Origin: Certhia americana
Taxonomy: Eukaryota; Chordata; Aves; Passeriformes; Certhiidae
DNA length: 64,000 nt
Assembly: GCA_018697195.1 (NCBI GenBank)
Contig: CM031857.1
Coordinates: 65,758,607-65,822,606 of the forward strand
Direction of reading: 5' to 3'
The notes beneath the pieces are model-generated. The model made no database searches and was not told the DNA's origin. It was given only the letters and a program-made list of their open reading frames with translations. This document shows, one piece after another, positions 1 to 12,905 of this stretch. The first letter of the stretch is position 1; each line of letters starts with the position of its first letter. A program made the translations under genes and the position numbers.

Positions 1-2040
1 GAAAACGTAGTTTTGCTCATAAGAGCTTGAATATAGAAACCTGATGGTTAAAAAGACTTGATTACCACAGAAGTTGTTCTAGAAAGAAAAATAAACATTT
101 TTCAGACCTAGAAACGAAACTATATTTGGAACAGCAAAAGTAGATAATGAGGGAAACAGAAGGAAAACAAGCATATGCAAGTAGAATCTGAAGCCAGAGA
201 AAACTCCATCCATGACTGGAGCCAGTGTTGAGACATGGTATAAGAAAGGAAGGAAAAATTAAAATCATAAATATCCAAACAGGATGAAATAAATAGAAGC
301 CCTCTATGCATTTATAATGTGTAAAATCCTAACTGTTCTCACAAGTACAGAATATACTGATTAATTTCAGTATTTCAGAATATAACTTTTGCACTTCATG
401 TTTTCCAATATTTGTATCTCAGTAGGGGAAAGAGCTGCTTCTACATGTAAAGTAGCAAAATTGTCTGTGAGGACAAACACACATTGAGGAAATGAATCAT
501 AGCAAAAGACTGGACAGTTGGAGGCAGATTAGATATATCAGACAGCAAATGGCAGAGTAGAGCTGCCTTTGCTGCCGAGCACAGGAAGAGTTATGACATT
601 TATGCATTTTCATTTCTACAGGTGGGGACCTCAAATCATTTCATGCATTAGGCTCCTGGTATCTCTAATATGGTCCTGCTGTGGCACACATTTGATATAC
701 TTCTGACTTGTCAAAAAAATGCACAAGATACACTTAAATCTCTTCATGGCCCTAGCATGAGACATTAAGTTTGAGCTGCTTGTGAATCCAATAGTTATTT
801 CAGGATGTTATGTCCCAAGCAACACATTAAATTTTCACTTTCAAAACTTAATTTCTCTTTATAGACTGTGATCTTTAATTCCTATGTATATTTCTTATTT
901 AGACCTTCAATATGAGGTAGATTATTTGAACTACTGTGCTAAGGCATTTCTTGTCAGTTAGTCTACTGAATCAAACGCTTTATGATAAAAGTTGCCCAAA
1001 CATTATTTTTTTAAAAATCAAAGGGTCTAAATCTTTTGTCTATTCAGGCAAAAGAAGATATAAAATGGCCTTTTTCGCTGTTAAAAATTCAGTATACTCA
1101 CTATTTTGGGAAATCTCCTTTTACTCAAAGAAAATTACTAATCACAGAAAACAAGCTAATAGCTTTGTGGCTACGTAATTTTTCAAGGAACTGAAATTTT
1201 ATTCTGCACCTTAACCCAGTCACCTTCTTTTACAGAGGAACATCCTACCTATTCTGCTCACTGTCATTAGCTGAGAGTCTCTTTCACGAAAGTTTTCTGC
1301 AGTCAGTTCTGCCATTTCAGTTTCAGGGTCAGAGTGGACACTGTTTAAAAATGACGGTCAAGCAAGCCCTTTTACAAAAACAAGCAGTCAGAGAATGCAT
1401 TTCAGTGAGTTCTGTAACTCTGTTAAATACCTATGCCATTTTAAATAGTTATTTTCACTACTTGTGATCACTACTATCTATTCCTGCTTGCTGAGCTCAA
1501 TGCAACTGTTCTAGACTGCATCTGCTGCAGGCTGCTAAACCACCTCAGTACTTTTGGTATGGGTACTACAATGGTTTTGCTACAAACAACTATTTCCTTT
1601 TTTTTTTAACAATTGCAAAAAAAAAAAAAAAAAATGTTTACTCAATTCTTCCTCAGCTCGAGGATATAAGCAACCTGTTAATATATGTTCTAGTCATGAC
1701 AGGCAACCCTGGTTTGCCTGTGTTCTCTCCAACATGACTGTAAATCTCACTGTGTTTCTATGCTTATAGTCTAGTTATTTGTAATAGAATACACCAAAAT
1801 AATTTAAGACATTGTTGAAAATAAAGGCTGTTTAGATCTCCCCATTTCATCTTTCTGTTTTACCTCTGCCCCACAAAATAAGGTGAAAAAACATTTCCTG
1901 TATTACAATCATACCAGGCCTTCATTTCTCCTAGTTCTAGGAAAAGAAAAAACAAAAATTTAGGAAAATTTTCAGTCCTCTGTATTTATGGATGCAGTTT
2001 CTGCTTTGAGAATTCTACAAGTATACTTTGATGCTGTGAC
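1..2040. other. Noncoding DNA, no gene recognised
   Basis: AT-rich, CpG-poor sequence with short open frames on both strands, none longer than about 80 codons and none resembling a known family. The only local structure is a T-run and A-run pair near 1.6 kb, listed separately. It could be intergenic or intronic; nothing seen here separates the two. Confidence 0.7.
1599..1634. repeat. T-run/A-run inverted pair
   Basis: A run of about ten T is followed by AACAATTGC and then about eighteen A. The T and A runs can pair around the palindromic CAATTG centre. This is simple low-complexity sequence of the kind that arises by slippage. Length polymorphism is likely. Confidence 0.7.
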
Positions 2041-2044
2041 TCTT

Positions 2045-2285
2045 TCATGGCACTATGGATAGTAGAAACCAGATGGCCAGGCCCAGGGTGCTGTGAATGT
2101 GGTCACACCCAGATGGCTACTGGTGCTCCCCAAGGCTCAGTGCTGGGGCCAGTCCTGTTTAATAATTTTATCCACTATCTGGGTGAGGGGATAGAGTGCA
2201 CCTTCAGTCAGCTCTCAGGCAACACCAGGTTGGGTGGGAATGTTGATCTTCTGTGGATAGAAACCACAGTCCTCCATCAGGGAAA
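2045..2285 (+). mobile_element. CR1 LINE fragment, reverse-transcriptase region, sense
   Basis: The plus-strand translation contains [18 protein letters not shown] followed by GEGIECTFSQLSG and TRLGGNVDLL. This matches the CR1 ORF2 reverse-transcriptase block that reads roughly [39 protein letters not shown] in avian copies. The catalytic FADD box is replaced by a sequence reading LSGN, so the copy is dead. Similarity fades after about 2.28 kb, although the frame stays open to 2.41 kb. The 5' and 3' portions are missing, as is usual for old truncated avian CR1 copies. The identification as CR1 is firm; the subfamily cannot be assigned by eye. Confidence 0.88.
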
Positions 2286-2419
2286 GCATACAAGGCAAAC
2301 CACACTGCCGGCTGGTATCAACTCCAAAATGCACTGCCTGTGTTTGATAGGAAGCACTGATCACAGAGTGTGTGCAGTCCTCCTCACTCTGCTGTGCTTA
2401 GCATGTCCAAACTAACTCC

Positions 2420-5400
2420 AGTGTCACCCTTGACTGTGAATCAGAAGTAAGTGCATGTTCAAAATGAATGATATGACTTAACAGAAGCTAAAGCAATGAA
2501 ATACCAACTCCAGAATATAAATTTTCAGATTGGATTCTTTAACATGGTTGTTTACACATCCAACATATAAACTTGTGTTATAAAAGCAAAATTTTCAAAC
2601 AATTTCATACTTAATTTATTGCCATCTACCATCCCTTGATTTCCTTGTATATTATTTGCCAAAGGCTAAGTATCAGCTGAGTTGATTAAATGGAAAATCT
2701 CCCACAGAATTCATCATTCTTAGAATTTTATCCAAACTATCTTCTTATCCATGCATTCTAGACTATTTTTTATGTTTCAAAATATTTTTTCAAGGTTAAT
2801 TTGATTTCATTTCCTGCTGATACTTGAATCACTATAACATTCTTTATCATCTGTATAATTCTGATTTTCACATGCCATCTCAATTCAGTATTATCTGTGA
2901 AATCTATGTGTTTCCATGTCTTTAGAAGCACCAGAAGTCATAGGTAAAAAAAAGACATTATTGTAATAATATAATATTGTAATCTATCATATCAGTAGTA
3001 AATTACAAAGAAATAACTAGACCTTTTTAAAACTAGTCTTCTAGAATGAAGTCCATTCTGGTCCACAATAAAATAATTTTAATTTTCAGTTAGATGTGAT
3101 AGCACGCTGAGCCTGTCACTGGAACAAGCAGGCAAACAGAATTTTGGTAAGCTGAGAAATTGCTGTATGAAGAAGTTTAATACGTACATCTGCTGCTGAA
3201 ACTAATGACGGTGGCTTCTCTGCAGGCCAAGTCCAGAAAAGCTCATGTTAGCAAGATGTGCAAGACTAAATAACAGCCATCAGGGTCACGCATCTTATTA
3301 AAATCAGTATTTTAAAAACTGCTTGCTTTAAACATTTACCTTGACATTGTAGATTATCTTTAATACCAAGCCAGCTTTTCTTCAGTTGACCTCTATTTGA
3401 AGCAGCTAAATCCCAGATATATGATTGATTTTTGGTCTTCTCTTTCCAAAGAAAAATATGAAGCAAAAATAAAGCTTCAATATATTTAAAATTTATGCTT
3501 GCAGAGACAGACTCTGGTAAAATTCATCCAGCTTCATTTTGTGCTGAACAAGATGAGAAGATTGGGCAAGATACATTTTGAGAGGACATTTACCAACAGA
3601 TAACTTAGATAATAATTAGATAACCTAATTATTAATTTAGACATTTCAAATATTTAGTACAACGTGCTTAGTAAAATTCACAGTTTCAAAGTTCTTTTTT
3701 GGCTTGGTGGTGCTATTTAAACTGCTGATGTTCTCTGCAATACCCATCTTTGGGATAATGCTATCTTCTTTGTAATTGTTTTCAAAGTTGAAAACTGAAA
3801 GAGGATTCATGCAGAAAACTGGTGATTTAGTAATAAGAATTACAAACAGATACTTCAATTTCAGCTCATTAATTGTTCAGTACTGTAACATTTTCCTTCC
3901 CCCAGAATTTGGACATATGGAGAAGCTGAAAGAAAAGCACAAAAACCATACACCTCTTATAAAAGGGTGGTTGTCCAAAACCTGAAGTTTGTCTAATATC
4001 AGGTAGCAGTACAACAAAATTCTTACTCAAAAACTAAGCCTCAACAAAAGAAAAATTTTCAGCCATGAGTTCATTGTCTACCCTTTCCAGTCAGCTCAAA
4101 TGATTCAAGCAGAAAAACTGCCATGAGTGCAAAAGACAAGTGAGCAACCTAAAAATTTCAGCATAATATTTTAACAAAGTTTACTTTTTTGTTTTTTGGT
4201 TACTATTGAGCTCTTGATGCTTACTAATAAAACTTCAGTAATATCAGCACTAAAGTTTCGTTTTACCTGTCAGCAGATAAGTAATAGTTTAGTAATGCCT
4301 CAGGGTGATTGATGGCAAAGTAGCAAAAAAATAGCTAGTACTATAAACCCTATTTACAACATGTGAGAAGAACCTTGAAAAGATAATACAATGGATTACC
4401 TTTGTGTTATTTTCTATACTTGTTATAAAATTTGTCACGGGTTCTTTAATTGTCTCATTTTCCATTTTTTATGGTCTTTGTCATGACAATAAGTTTTCAC
4501 ATAACTCACTGTCTGCTATATTGCTTCAAACTAAGCAGCAGAAGTCTGAATGTATTGGGGATGCTGTAGCATGATCATCCAGCTCTTCAACCCTTGTTCA
4601 CCTAGTTATAAAATTTGTGAATGAAGAAAGATAGAAAATTTTATGCCCTCCGGATGAGCAGCTATTCCCTACCTGTTATTTTCACAATTTTGTTCCTTCT
4701 CTTTTCTGGGATGTCCACTCAAGGACTAGCTAATTTGAGCACAGGGGAATCAGACATATGCAAACCCCTTTGTACTGCCAGTGAACCCCACATTTTTCAC
4801 TACGCCTCCAGAATTCTGGGGTTTTCTCATAGACGCATATTATCATAAAATAATCCAATTCTTCATTTTCTTTTGATGAAATTAAACACCCTCAACAAAA
4901 GCTAATGGAGGGGGAATCATGACACGAGCTAGAAGCTCAGTAAGATCCATAAACTCCATTTCCCACACCCAATCCCCCACCATGTATTATAATTTTATGT
5001 CCATTCCAAGTTGTTTTGGGGTATGATTCATGATTTTTTAAATGCCTATGGTTGGCAGTGTAGATGATTATTGAAAAGGGTTGATGGAAGGCACTAAAAA
5101 TCTTACATTCTAACAAATACATGGATGGCTCCTAGGGCAGCCTGAGGAGTTTCCTTAGAGCCTATCTGGCAATGCTCATGGAACATGCTTTCTTTCCTCT
5201 CCAGCTGGCTCAATGACTCCATTTTATCCTAGAAAATTGTAGCTTGGCCTCAATTATTCACATTTCTCACATTTTGCCATCCCACTGCTTTAAAGCAACA
5301 GGATATTTGCGCATATTACTTACATTACACAGATAACAGCAAACACACTTTATTTTTCTGCTGCTCCCTACTTTATTGTTCAGATTTAGGTACACTAAAA

Positions 5401-6836
5401 TACCAAGTAAAGCAAAAGGATGATGATAGTTTTCTTCTTTGGCACAAATGAACTTCCAAACTTTCTTACACATAAGTAGAACTTTTTTTTGAGAAGATTT
5501 TGGGCAGTTCCAGAATCATAAAACTGCATCCACAGGAAGAAGAATGAACAGAATTTCACATTCTTCAGTCAAATGTGAGGTCAGAAATCTTAATCAGAAG
5601 TCAGTCTGTGCAGAGATGGCATTGGGGCAACCTAGTCATTGTTTTGGGAAATGGAGCGGACACTGACCAAAAACATGGGCTGCACCAGCAGTTCAAAGAG
5701 CTTTACTGTCTGTGGCCAATGTAATTATTAGCTCTTAAGAGAATTATAGTTCCAGAACTTCCACTTGTGAGAAAAAACTACAAATATAATACAGAAGCAT
5801 CTGGAGAAGTATCTCCAGCAAACAAGCTCATTAATGCTCAGTGCACAAACATCAGCTTAAGTAGAAAATAGTATAAATAATAATATGTTGTAAAAAAAGA
5901 GAACAGATTAGTGATGATCACCTGACCCTTGCTGCACAGGAAGGCAAAGAACAAATGTCATCCTCTCGTGTTGGCTAGTACTTTAAGTATTTAGGTCAGT
6001 AATGAGAAAGGAGGTGAAATGCAGTTGGAGTGGGTAGAAATTAGACATTTAACAGCAAGTCTTATGTCTCATTGTCATTATTTTTACCACTGTAGAGTCA
6101 AATTTAAAGGGACTTAAAAAAGCAGAATTATATTTAAACAAAAGATCTTATGTTCTAAGTTTCAATAAAAAATGAGCTTTCAAAAGTATCATGTATACTG
6201 AGGAGAGAGGTCTGAGAAAATGGGATACACGTGCCATGAGTACAGATACCATGGCCATCACCTTGTGCCCACTGTCCAACACCTGGAGCAGGGCCTGTGC
6301 TAAATGGACTGATCAAGCTGCACAGCCTGTGGCTCTGCCTAGCCCTGGAGTTCAGATCCTTCTGGTGACATACTGCAGAAGGTTGAGAGGCAATTTTAAA
6401 GCAGAGAAGTGGCATACCTGGGAACATCTGCAGTTGTGTTCCTTTGGCTGAATACAGCAGAGATGTCAAGATCTTAAACCACCTCTGCTAAAACATAACT
6501 CTGTGAAGGAATTCATAGGGTGGAACTTCAAATGAAAGAAAATAAACAGTATTTGGGTGCCAAGAGAAGATCATGGAACTCTTTCAAAAGGAGGAAGGAA
6601 AAGAAGCTCCTCAGCTTTTACCCTTACCCTACAACTTCCAAGATGTGCACATCGAACTTGGATGTTACAAAGGAGACAGAAATGCTTAGCATGACAAGCA
6701 ATAATTTACATTAATTTGATCTCCCAAGAGCTGACTTTGAGAAAATATTTCCACATCTATTTCTCATCTGTGTTCACTGTAGATACTCCATTCAGTGTTC
6801 CCAGATAAAAAGTAGCAATCCAGGACCATAATAAAC
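2420..6836. other. Noncoding DNA, no gene recognised
   Basis: AT-rich sequence with scattered short frames on both strands. The longest pair lies near 6.2-6.47 kb, where frames of 86 and 104 codons overlap on opposite strands and neither resembles a known protein. No clear mobile element, RNA gene or long repeat was seen. Old repeats too decayed to recognise by eye may be present. Confidence 0.6.
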
Positions 6837-6864
6837 GGGAGGGGGGAAGGGGGGAGGGGGGGAG
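6837..6864 (+). other. G-quadruplex-forming G-run cluster
   Basis: Four G-runs of 3, 6, 6 and 7 bases lie at 6837-6839, 6841-6846, 6849-6854 and 6856-6862, separated by loops of only 1, 2 and 1 adenines. This satisfies the usual quadruplex rule of four runs of three or more G with short loops. It is followed by a purine run GAGAAGAAAAAAAAAA. No promoter features or CpG enrichment surround it, so it may be just a purine-rich simple repeat. Confidence 0.85.
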
Positions 6865-8189
6865 AAGAAAAAAAAAACACTTAGATAACAAAGTATGTGC
6901 TCATGTATTCCATTCTTGAATATTCAAAAGCACATTGGAAAAATACATATATATAGCTTTTGTTTTAATTTATATTTAGCACTGTTAGGTTTTATTTGGC
7001 AGTGTTTATTTGGTAAAAGTTTATCAAGCCAATCCCTTATCTTGAACATAGCCTCAACTTCTTATTCATTATTTTGTTCCCAGCAAGATGGGAGTTTTAG
7101 TTTGTTGTGCATCTCACATTGAGCACAGTGTAATAGATCTCTTTAACAGAGGGGGAAAAACTACAAGGAAAATATATTTAAAATGATACAATGAAGCATT
7201 CTTCCCTCAGTGTCATTGAACAGGGCCCAGCTGTACCATTCAGGGGTTAATACAGAGCTCTGACATTTAACTCTGATATTACAGACCAATGTTTTCGAAG
7301 AGTCACATGCTCAGTAACTGCAGCACATTTGCAATTGTCTTTGAAGTTTTAATCTCAGTTCATGCTACTAAAGTACCATGAAGGTTTATTTTTAACTTGT
7401 TATATAAAATGTCTTGTTAAAAAAATAATTCAAGGAAACATCTCCAAGTATGAAATATGTCAAAGTGAAAGCTGCTAATTGTGTAATTTCAATATAGTGG
7501 GGTTATTTAAAGTTGATGCAAGAGAAAAATGCTTCTTACTCTATAGCAGTTTTCAGATTTTATTTTTAAGTTTTTGTAAGGGAAGTAGAAATTTTGGGTG
7601 TATCTACAGTGAAATATAAATAAGACTAGAACTGATGATCCCACTAAGCCTAATTTTCTCAATAAAGCTCTGAAAAAAATTATAGTGAATCTATAAAGAG
7701 AACTTTCCAGTATTTCAGTATTTGGTTTAGGAAACCCATTTTGCCTACCATCATATACACCTCAGACAAATGAATTTAGCTTGGGTTTGTGTCAGATCAG
7801 GGTCTGAACAGAGCAAAGCCAGTTGCAGCCTGATGTGACCAGAATTACTGGGTGTGTTGCTACCCAAACATGACCACATCTAACACTTCCACTCAAGTTC
7901 TCTACGTGTAGTCACCACTGCTGAAATTGCTCACACCCTCTACCACCCACTCATCCCTGATTGGCATCACTCTTCCCCTTCATCTCTAACCTCACCAAAC
8001 AGTGTGTTTATAGTCAGTATTGAGAATTTTCTTTCAAATCCATGTTAGATCTCTAAAATTGCCCCCTGCTGAAACCCCTTTCCCTGTTGCCTCAGTTTTC
8101 TCACTGGCAAAGTTCACATTCAATTTTTGTTTACTCCTCAAACATCTTCAAATCAAGTCTTCCCTTGATCATCCAGTTTGCTGTCCCAG
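6865..8189. other. Noncoding DNA, no gene recognised
   Basis: AT-rich sequence without a recognisable gene. From about 7.88 kb the plus strand becomes pyrimidine-rich with phrases such as CTCATCCCTGA and CTCCTCAAACATCTTCAAAT. This texture resembles the ancient LINE recognised at 8.87-9.44 kb, so the same element may once have begun here and been split by the T/G-rich insertion that follows. That link is only a suggestion. Confidence 0.5.
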
Positions 8190-8194
8190 TCCTC

Positions 8195-8500
8195 TTACTT
8201 ATTTGGTTGTCTTTCTCTTTGTTTATCTTTTTGGTTGGGTTATGTTTGTTGGGGGGGGAGTGGTGAGAGGGTTTTTGCTTATTTTTTTTTTTGGGTTTCT
8301 TAATTTTTTTTTTTTAGAGTTTCTCATTTAGCCTCTAATGTTGCGAGTGAGAGTACTTCTTTGTCTTCCTATTTGTTTGGTTGATTGATTTTTGTTGTTT
8401 GTTTGGGGGGAGTTGTGGGAAGTTATTTATTAGGTTTTTGAGTTTCTTAATTTTTTTTTTAGAGTCTCTCATTCAGCCTCTAACTTTGGGAGTGGAGAAC
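8195..8500 (+). repeat. Diverged tandem duplication, about 146 bp, T/G-rich
   Basis: Two copies of one unit lie head to tail. Each has a TTTGGTTG start (8230 and 8376), a G-run, then TTTCTTAATTTTTTTTT and a block reading AGAGTYTCTCATTYAGCCTC (starting at 8316 and 8461). Spacing is 145-146 bp between matching points. The copies differ by several substitutions and indels, so the duplication is not recent. The short frames that cross it are products of T/G-rich sequence and are not called as genes. Confidence 0.75.
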
Positions 8501-8869
8501 AGTTATGAAGGCATATGGGCCCCTGCTACCCTAACTTTAAGAAAATCTCACACACACAAATGTAAATTCAGTGATGATGCTTATGCACTTAATCCTAGCC
8601 ATTGCATGTGACAAGTAAGTCTGACCAGTAAAACAGATTTTCTCCTCTTCAACACAACTTTCTAAGGTTCCAGGCAGCAGGGTGAAAATATCCTTGTTCT
8701 TTCTTTGCTATTCCTTTTCAGCTTCTCTGGACAGTACTTTACTATATATGCTAAATATCATGCTTATCACTCTGGTGGAACTTATAATTAAATGTTGTAG
8801 ATTTTCTATGTGTATCTTCTTAAGGACACAGCCTTTTTTACATATTCAAATAATTAGCAATTTTTTCCA

Positions 8870-9440
8870 AGTGTTTCATCCTCTCGGCCCTTGATTATGG
8901 CAACATTCCATGAAAAAGGCAAGCCTTCCATTTTCCTAGGCTGTTGTTTAGAACATATAATCTTTTTTTAGAAATCTTTCCCCTAACTACATCATTTGCC
9001 ACCCAGGCCCTTCATGGTTGAGCCCCCACAGTACTTTTTCCCTCTCTATTTCAGACTGTCAACTCCCAACACCAGTCAGTGAACAATGCCCATGCCCATG
9101 ACTCATTTGTTGCATCCTCCAACACTTTTGTTCATGCTACCCTTCATGCCTGGGAGCTCTCCATAAACATCCACCTTCAAACCCATTTGCTGCAAGGCCT
9201 CTGAAAGGCCTGGCAGCAGATAGGTTGGTAGTGCTGGCACCACTTCTCATCACACTGGCTTACAGTTTCCTGCTACTCCCTCATCTGTGTATATCAATCT
9301 GCTGAGGTTTTATAGTTTGAAATTCAAAACTTGATATATCCATCATCAACTTCTTGTTCTGATTTTTTTTCCAGCACTTAGGACAATTGGGACATGGTAC
9401 ACGTCAGTGGTTTATAGCAATTCAAATGATTGGGACAGAA
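8870..9440 (+). mobile_element. Ancient LINE 3' portion (L2/L3/CR1-like), degraded
   Basis: The order of phrases follows a widespread amniote LINE 3' region. GCCCTTGATTATGGCAAC is followed by CCCCTAACTACATCA, GGCCCTTCATGGTTGAGCCC, TGCCTGGGAGCTCTCC and TTCAAACCCATTTGCTGCAAG. Near the end is CAGCACTTAGGACAATTGGG, resembling the common terminal phrase CAGCACCTAGCACAATGGGG found in old amniote repeats. Reading frames are destroyed. The family name is uncertain; L2, L3 or an early CR1 lineage are all possible. Confidence 0.5.
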
Positions 9441-12400
9441 CATAGATTTTTCACATCACTGAGAACAAGTTTAAGTTCTACTTCATACATTGCCTATGAG
9501 ATTATAAGCATCCTATTTTCAGGTTACAGAACACACATTCTAACATCTCCAGGCATGGAAAAAAGATTAAAGCTTCTCCCTCTCAATCCAGATTTGTATC
9601 TTGGTAAACCATCCTACCTGTTAAATTTGTAGGACTGTTTCTGAAAGTTGTAAAGTACCAAATGGTGCTGATTGAGATTAACAAGTGTTTCAGCCACTGA
9701 GAGGGGTCTCAAAGGTTCCTGTCTCTGTGGAGTTATTTAGTAACATTGTGCACTATGTCTATGATAAAAATCGTTGCGCAGCAGTTTGGTGGCAAAACAC
9801 ACATTGAAGAAGTAAGATTTCTCTGAGATAAGCTTTTTTCAAGAGAAACACCTAAAATGGAATCAGATTTACTGTACAGTGGATCAGACCACATTCTCTC
9901 AATGGATATGAGCATTTGCAGGTCAAAATGAAAGTTAAAGTTTTGACCTTTTCTTTCTTTTTGCCATTTGGTAGCACAAAATCTCATGAAGAGATGGGCA
10001 GCCTTAGGTATTACATGAGAGACAGAAGAGAGAGCCTCAACTAGAGTATACCAGTTATTTCTAATGAGTGCATCAGCCTCCTTCCTTGTTACAAAGACAT
10101 TCAACAAGATTAAAGTTAACTGCTGTTTCCCAAACACTTTGATCCAAGGTGCAGCATTAACTTATTGTTTTCCTCCTTTTTTCCTAAAAAACTTAGAGCA
10201 TTTTGGTACTTTATCATGTACATTAACATAGTTAATTGCATTATTAAGTCTTATTAACATGCAATTTACTCTGAAATTTGAGGAAATGAAGGTTTAGCTT
10301 TACTTTTCATATGTTTCGTATAAGAATATAAAATAAAATGGAAAATTTGTGAGGACAGGCCCTTTCTGTTTGAGTTTTGTATGTAAGAAATACAATCACA
10401 TCAGGCAAGGAAACGGGTTAAAAAACATGCTCATAGCACAGTGTTTTCATTCAGGAGTTTGTATGCCTTAGAAAGGTAGACCTAAATAATGTAAATCTGA
10501 TGAAGAAGTTAATTATGAGGGAAAAGGGCCAAAAAGTTAGGAGAAGAAGAAGAAATATCATTGATTTGACAACGATGGCTGCCAGAAACAGGTTGCAAAT
10601 CATTGAATTATGCGGGGACGAAAAGTTGACTCTAAATTATGGTGAGCCTGGGTCTCTCTAAATCACTGGGGAGCCAAATTATTTCAGTAGACCTTTAATT
10701 TTCAGTTATTGAAAGTCAACATCATGGCAAATAGCTGCAATGTTTTACAGCAGACTATCATGAAAGTATTTTATTTTTCACTTCCCAAAAACATATGAAA
10801 TTTTCAAACACAGATGAAAATCAATCATCTCACCAATCACACAAAAAGCATCTCCCTTCCCAAGTGAGGTAAGGATTCACAGAATTATGAAGGAGATGCT
10901 CAAAGTCATATGCTCAGAATATCTTGTGCCTTTATCCAAGGACTCCCAAGTGCTCTACCAGTCATAAAGATGTTTTACTTCAGCAAAACCAGGAGCAGAA
11001 CAATAAGGAAGGAATATTCATTAAAAAGAGCAACCCCTTTCATGCCTTACCTCCCCCTCTCCACCCCTTCCCCCCAATTCCCACTCCAATGTCATTTTCT
11101 GAATACAGAATTTCCTTCTTGGTCAGGTAACTGTGGGGTCTTGCACCAAAATAGTCAATAGCGACCTGATAAAAGTTTTGCAGCACCATATGGAACAAAA
11201 TTCCTTCTGCTTTTCACCTTCTCTCTCCAGATATACAGAATCCTAGAAGATAGAACTATGTCTCTGGTCCCCAAAACATCAATAAATACTATGAATGAAA
11301 ATGAGAATATAAAGCTTTGTTTTTTCCCACAGCATAGAAAAATATCTCAGGTCTGTGAGCATTGACTGGAGCCCAAAATCTTTCCTGACAAAAGGGCCCT
11401 ACAAAATTTCTCTTGTGTGTCCAACCAGTGAAAAAGCTGAAGACAACAATGCTGTCCACCTTCAGGATTCCGCTTTGACCCAGAGAGAAGGGATTTATTC
11501 TGCTACTGAATAAAATGGGGTCAACCCAAAAGCCCAAAAATTTTCCCATGATTTTTCAGATTGTCTGTTGCTGTATACTCTGGCTCCTTCCAGACTCTGA
11601 CTGGATTGGTCTCAAGGATAAGATACAGGAACAGCATTTACAAGGAAGCATTTCCAGTATTATTTTGGCTGCAGCCACCCTTTCTTAGATGCAGAGAAGA
11701 AAGAATATTCCAAATTACTTCAGCCTTTTGGAACATTTGAAATACTACTAGCAGTAAATGGCAGAATTAAGAGCTGAATCTTGCATGCCTTTGTCATGCT
11801 AACCTGCCAAAATGTCCTTGGCTTGCTCTAGAACAACCTCTCAAGCCAAGCCAAAAGCTAAGCCTTTGTATTTGCTTAGTCCTTGACCAGATTGGTTGGC
11901 CAGATTGGCATGACAATGCCAACAGAGTGTTTTGGAGACATATATACTGTCCAGATTGGGAAAAAGTGACCTTCAGATATCTTTGATCAACTTCAATGGG
12001 AAACAATTCCTAGTTGCTATGAGATAGGACTGTTTTGACTTGTAACTAAAGCTGTGCAAATGATTTTGGCTCAACAGATTCAAGCTCAAATTTTTTATCC
12101 TCATAACTCTCTTTTTTATTAATCTTCTTCCACTTTTTTTTTAATAGAAACAATTCCTATCCTAGAGGTTTGATGCAAAAAAATGGGAGACAATAAAAAT
12201 AGCCATTTCTTTTTAGTTGGTTTTTTTTTTTTTTTTGGTTGTTTCAGTTTTATTCACCAATTAGAAAACAGTTTCTGCCTTTTCTCAGAGAATTAATTCT
12301 TTTCCAAAATTATTCTGTTTGAAATTTGCGTATTTCCAAAGATAATGTCCCTTTATTTTCCTGAATTCTACATTGTTTTCAGAAGAGGACATGTGCTGTA

Positions 12401-12836
12401 TTACAAAAGGTGATACAGCAAAAACAAAAGGTTTGCTGGTAATTTTCAGGCACTGTTAATGCCATGAGCATGATTTCTTTATATTGCTACTCTCAGTGAC
12501 ACCATCTTTACATTTATATACTTATATACAATGCACAAATAATCAGGTAATACAGACTATTTAGACAGCAAAATAGAGAAGGAAAAAATAAATATCTGTG
12601 TTTCAGAAGAGCGAGACTGTGTGCAAAAACTCAAGAGGCCCAGAAACATACAAAAAGCTTGGTATCTGAACATAGAAATCGCCATTCTTTTTTTAAATAT
12701 ATATTGGAACCTCAAGGCAGAAGAATTTGCTTTCACAATCCATAATATATTTCCAGGATGGTAATGTACATTAAAGGGCACAGGATGATCTTTTGTCCTG
12801 TTTTAACTTAAAGTTCAGACATTTTAAGCTGCTGAT
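9441..12836. other. Noncoding DNA, no gene recognised
   Basis: AT-rich sequence with no recognisable element. The longest open frame is a 134-codon minus-strand frame at 9733-10137, with no known motif, no signal peptide and no family resemblance. A C-rich block (CCTCCCCCTCTCCACCCC) lies near 11.05 kb. Poly(T) tracts occur near 12.13 and 12.22 kb. Confidence 0.6.
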
Positions 12837-12905
12837 TTTTTGTTGGGTTTTTGTTTGTTTGCTGATTGATTGATTTTTGGCAACTGCTTTTTTTTTTTTT
12901 TTTTT
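12837..12905 (+). repeat. T/G-rich low-complexity tract ending in T18
   Basis: GTTTGTTTGCTGATTGATTG-type sequence is followed by eighteen consecutive T (12888-12905). It resembles the T/G-rich simple sequence near 8.2-8.45 kb in composition. Short open frames through it are artefacts. Confidence 0.8.

Noticed and set aside
6155..6469. Opposed 104- and 86-codon frames in a less AT-rich patch
   Set aside because: Fewer AT-rich stop codons explain open frames on both strands; neither resembles a known protein.
9733..10137. 134-codon minus-strand open frame
   Set aside because: No recognisable family, ordinary chance composition and no supporting signals.
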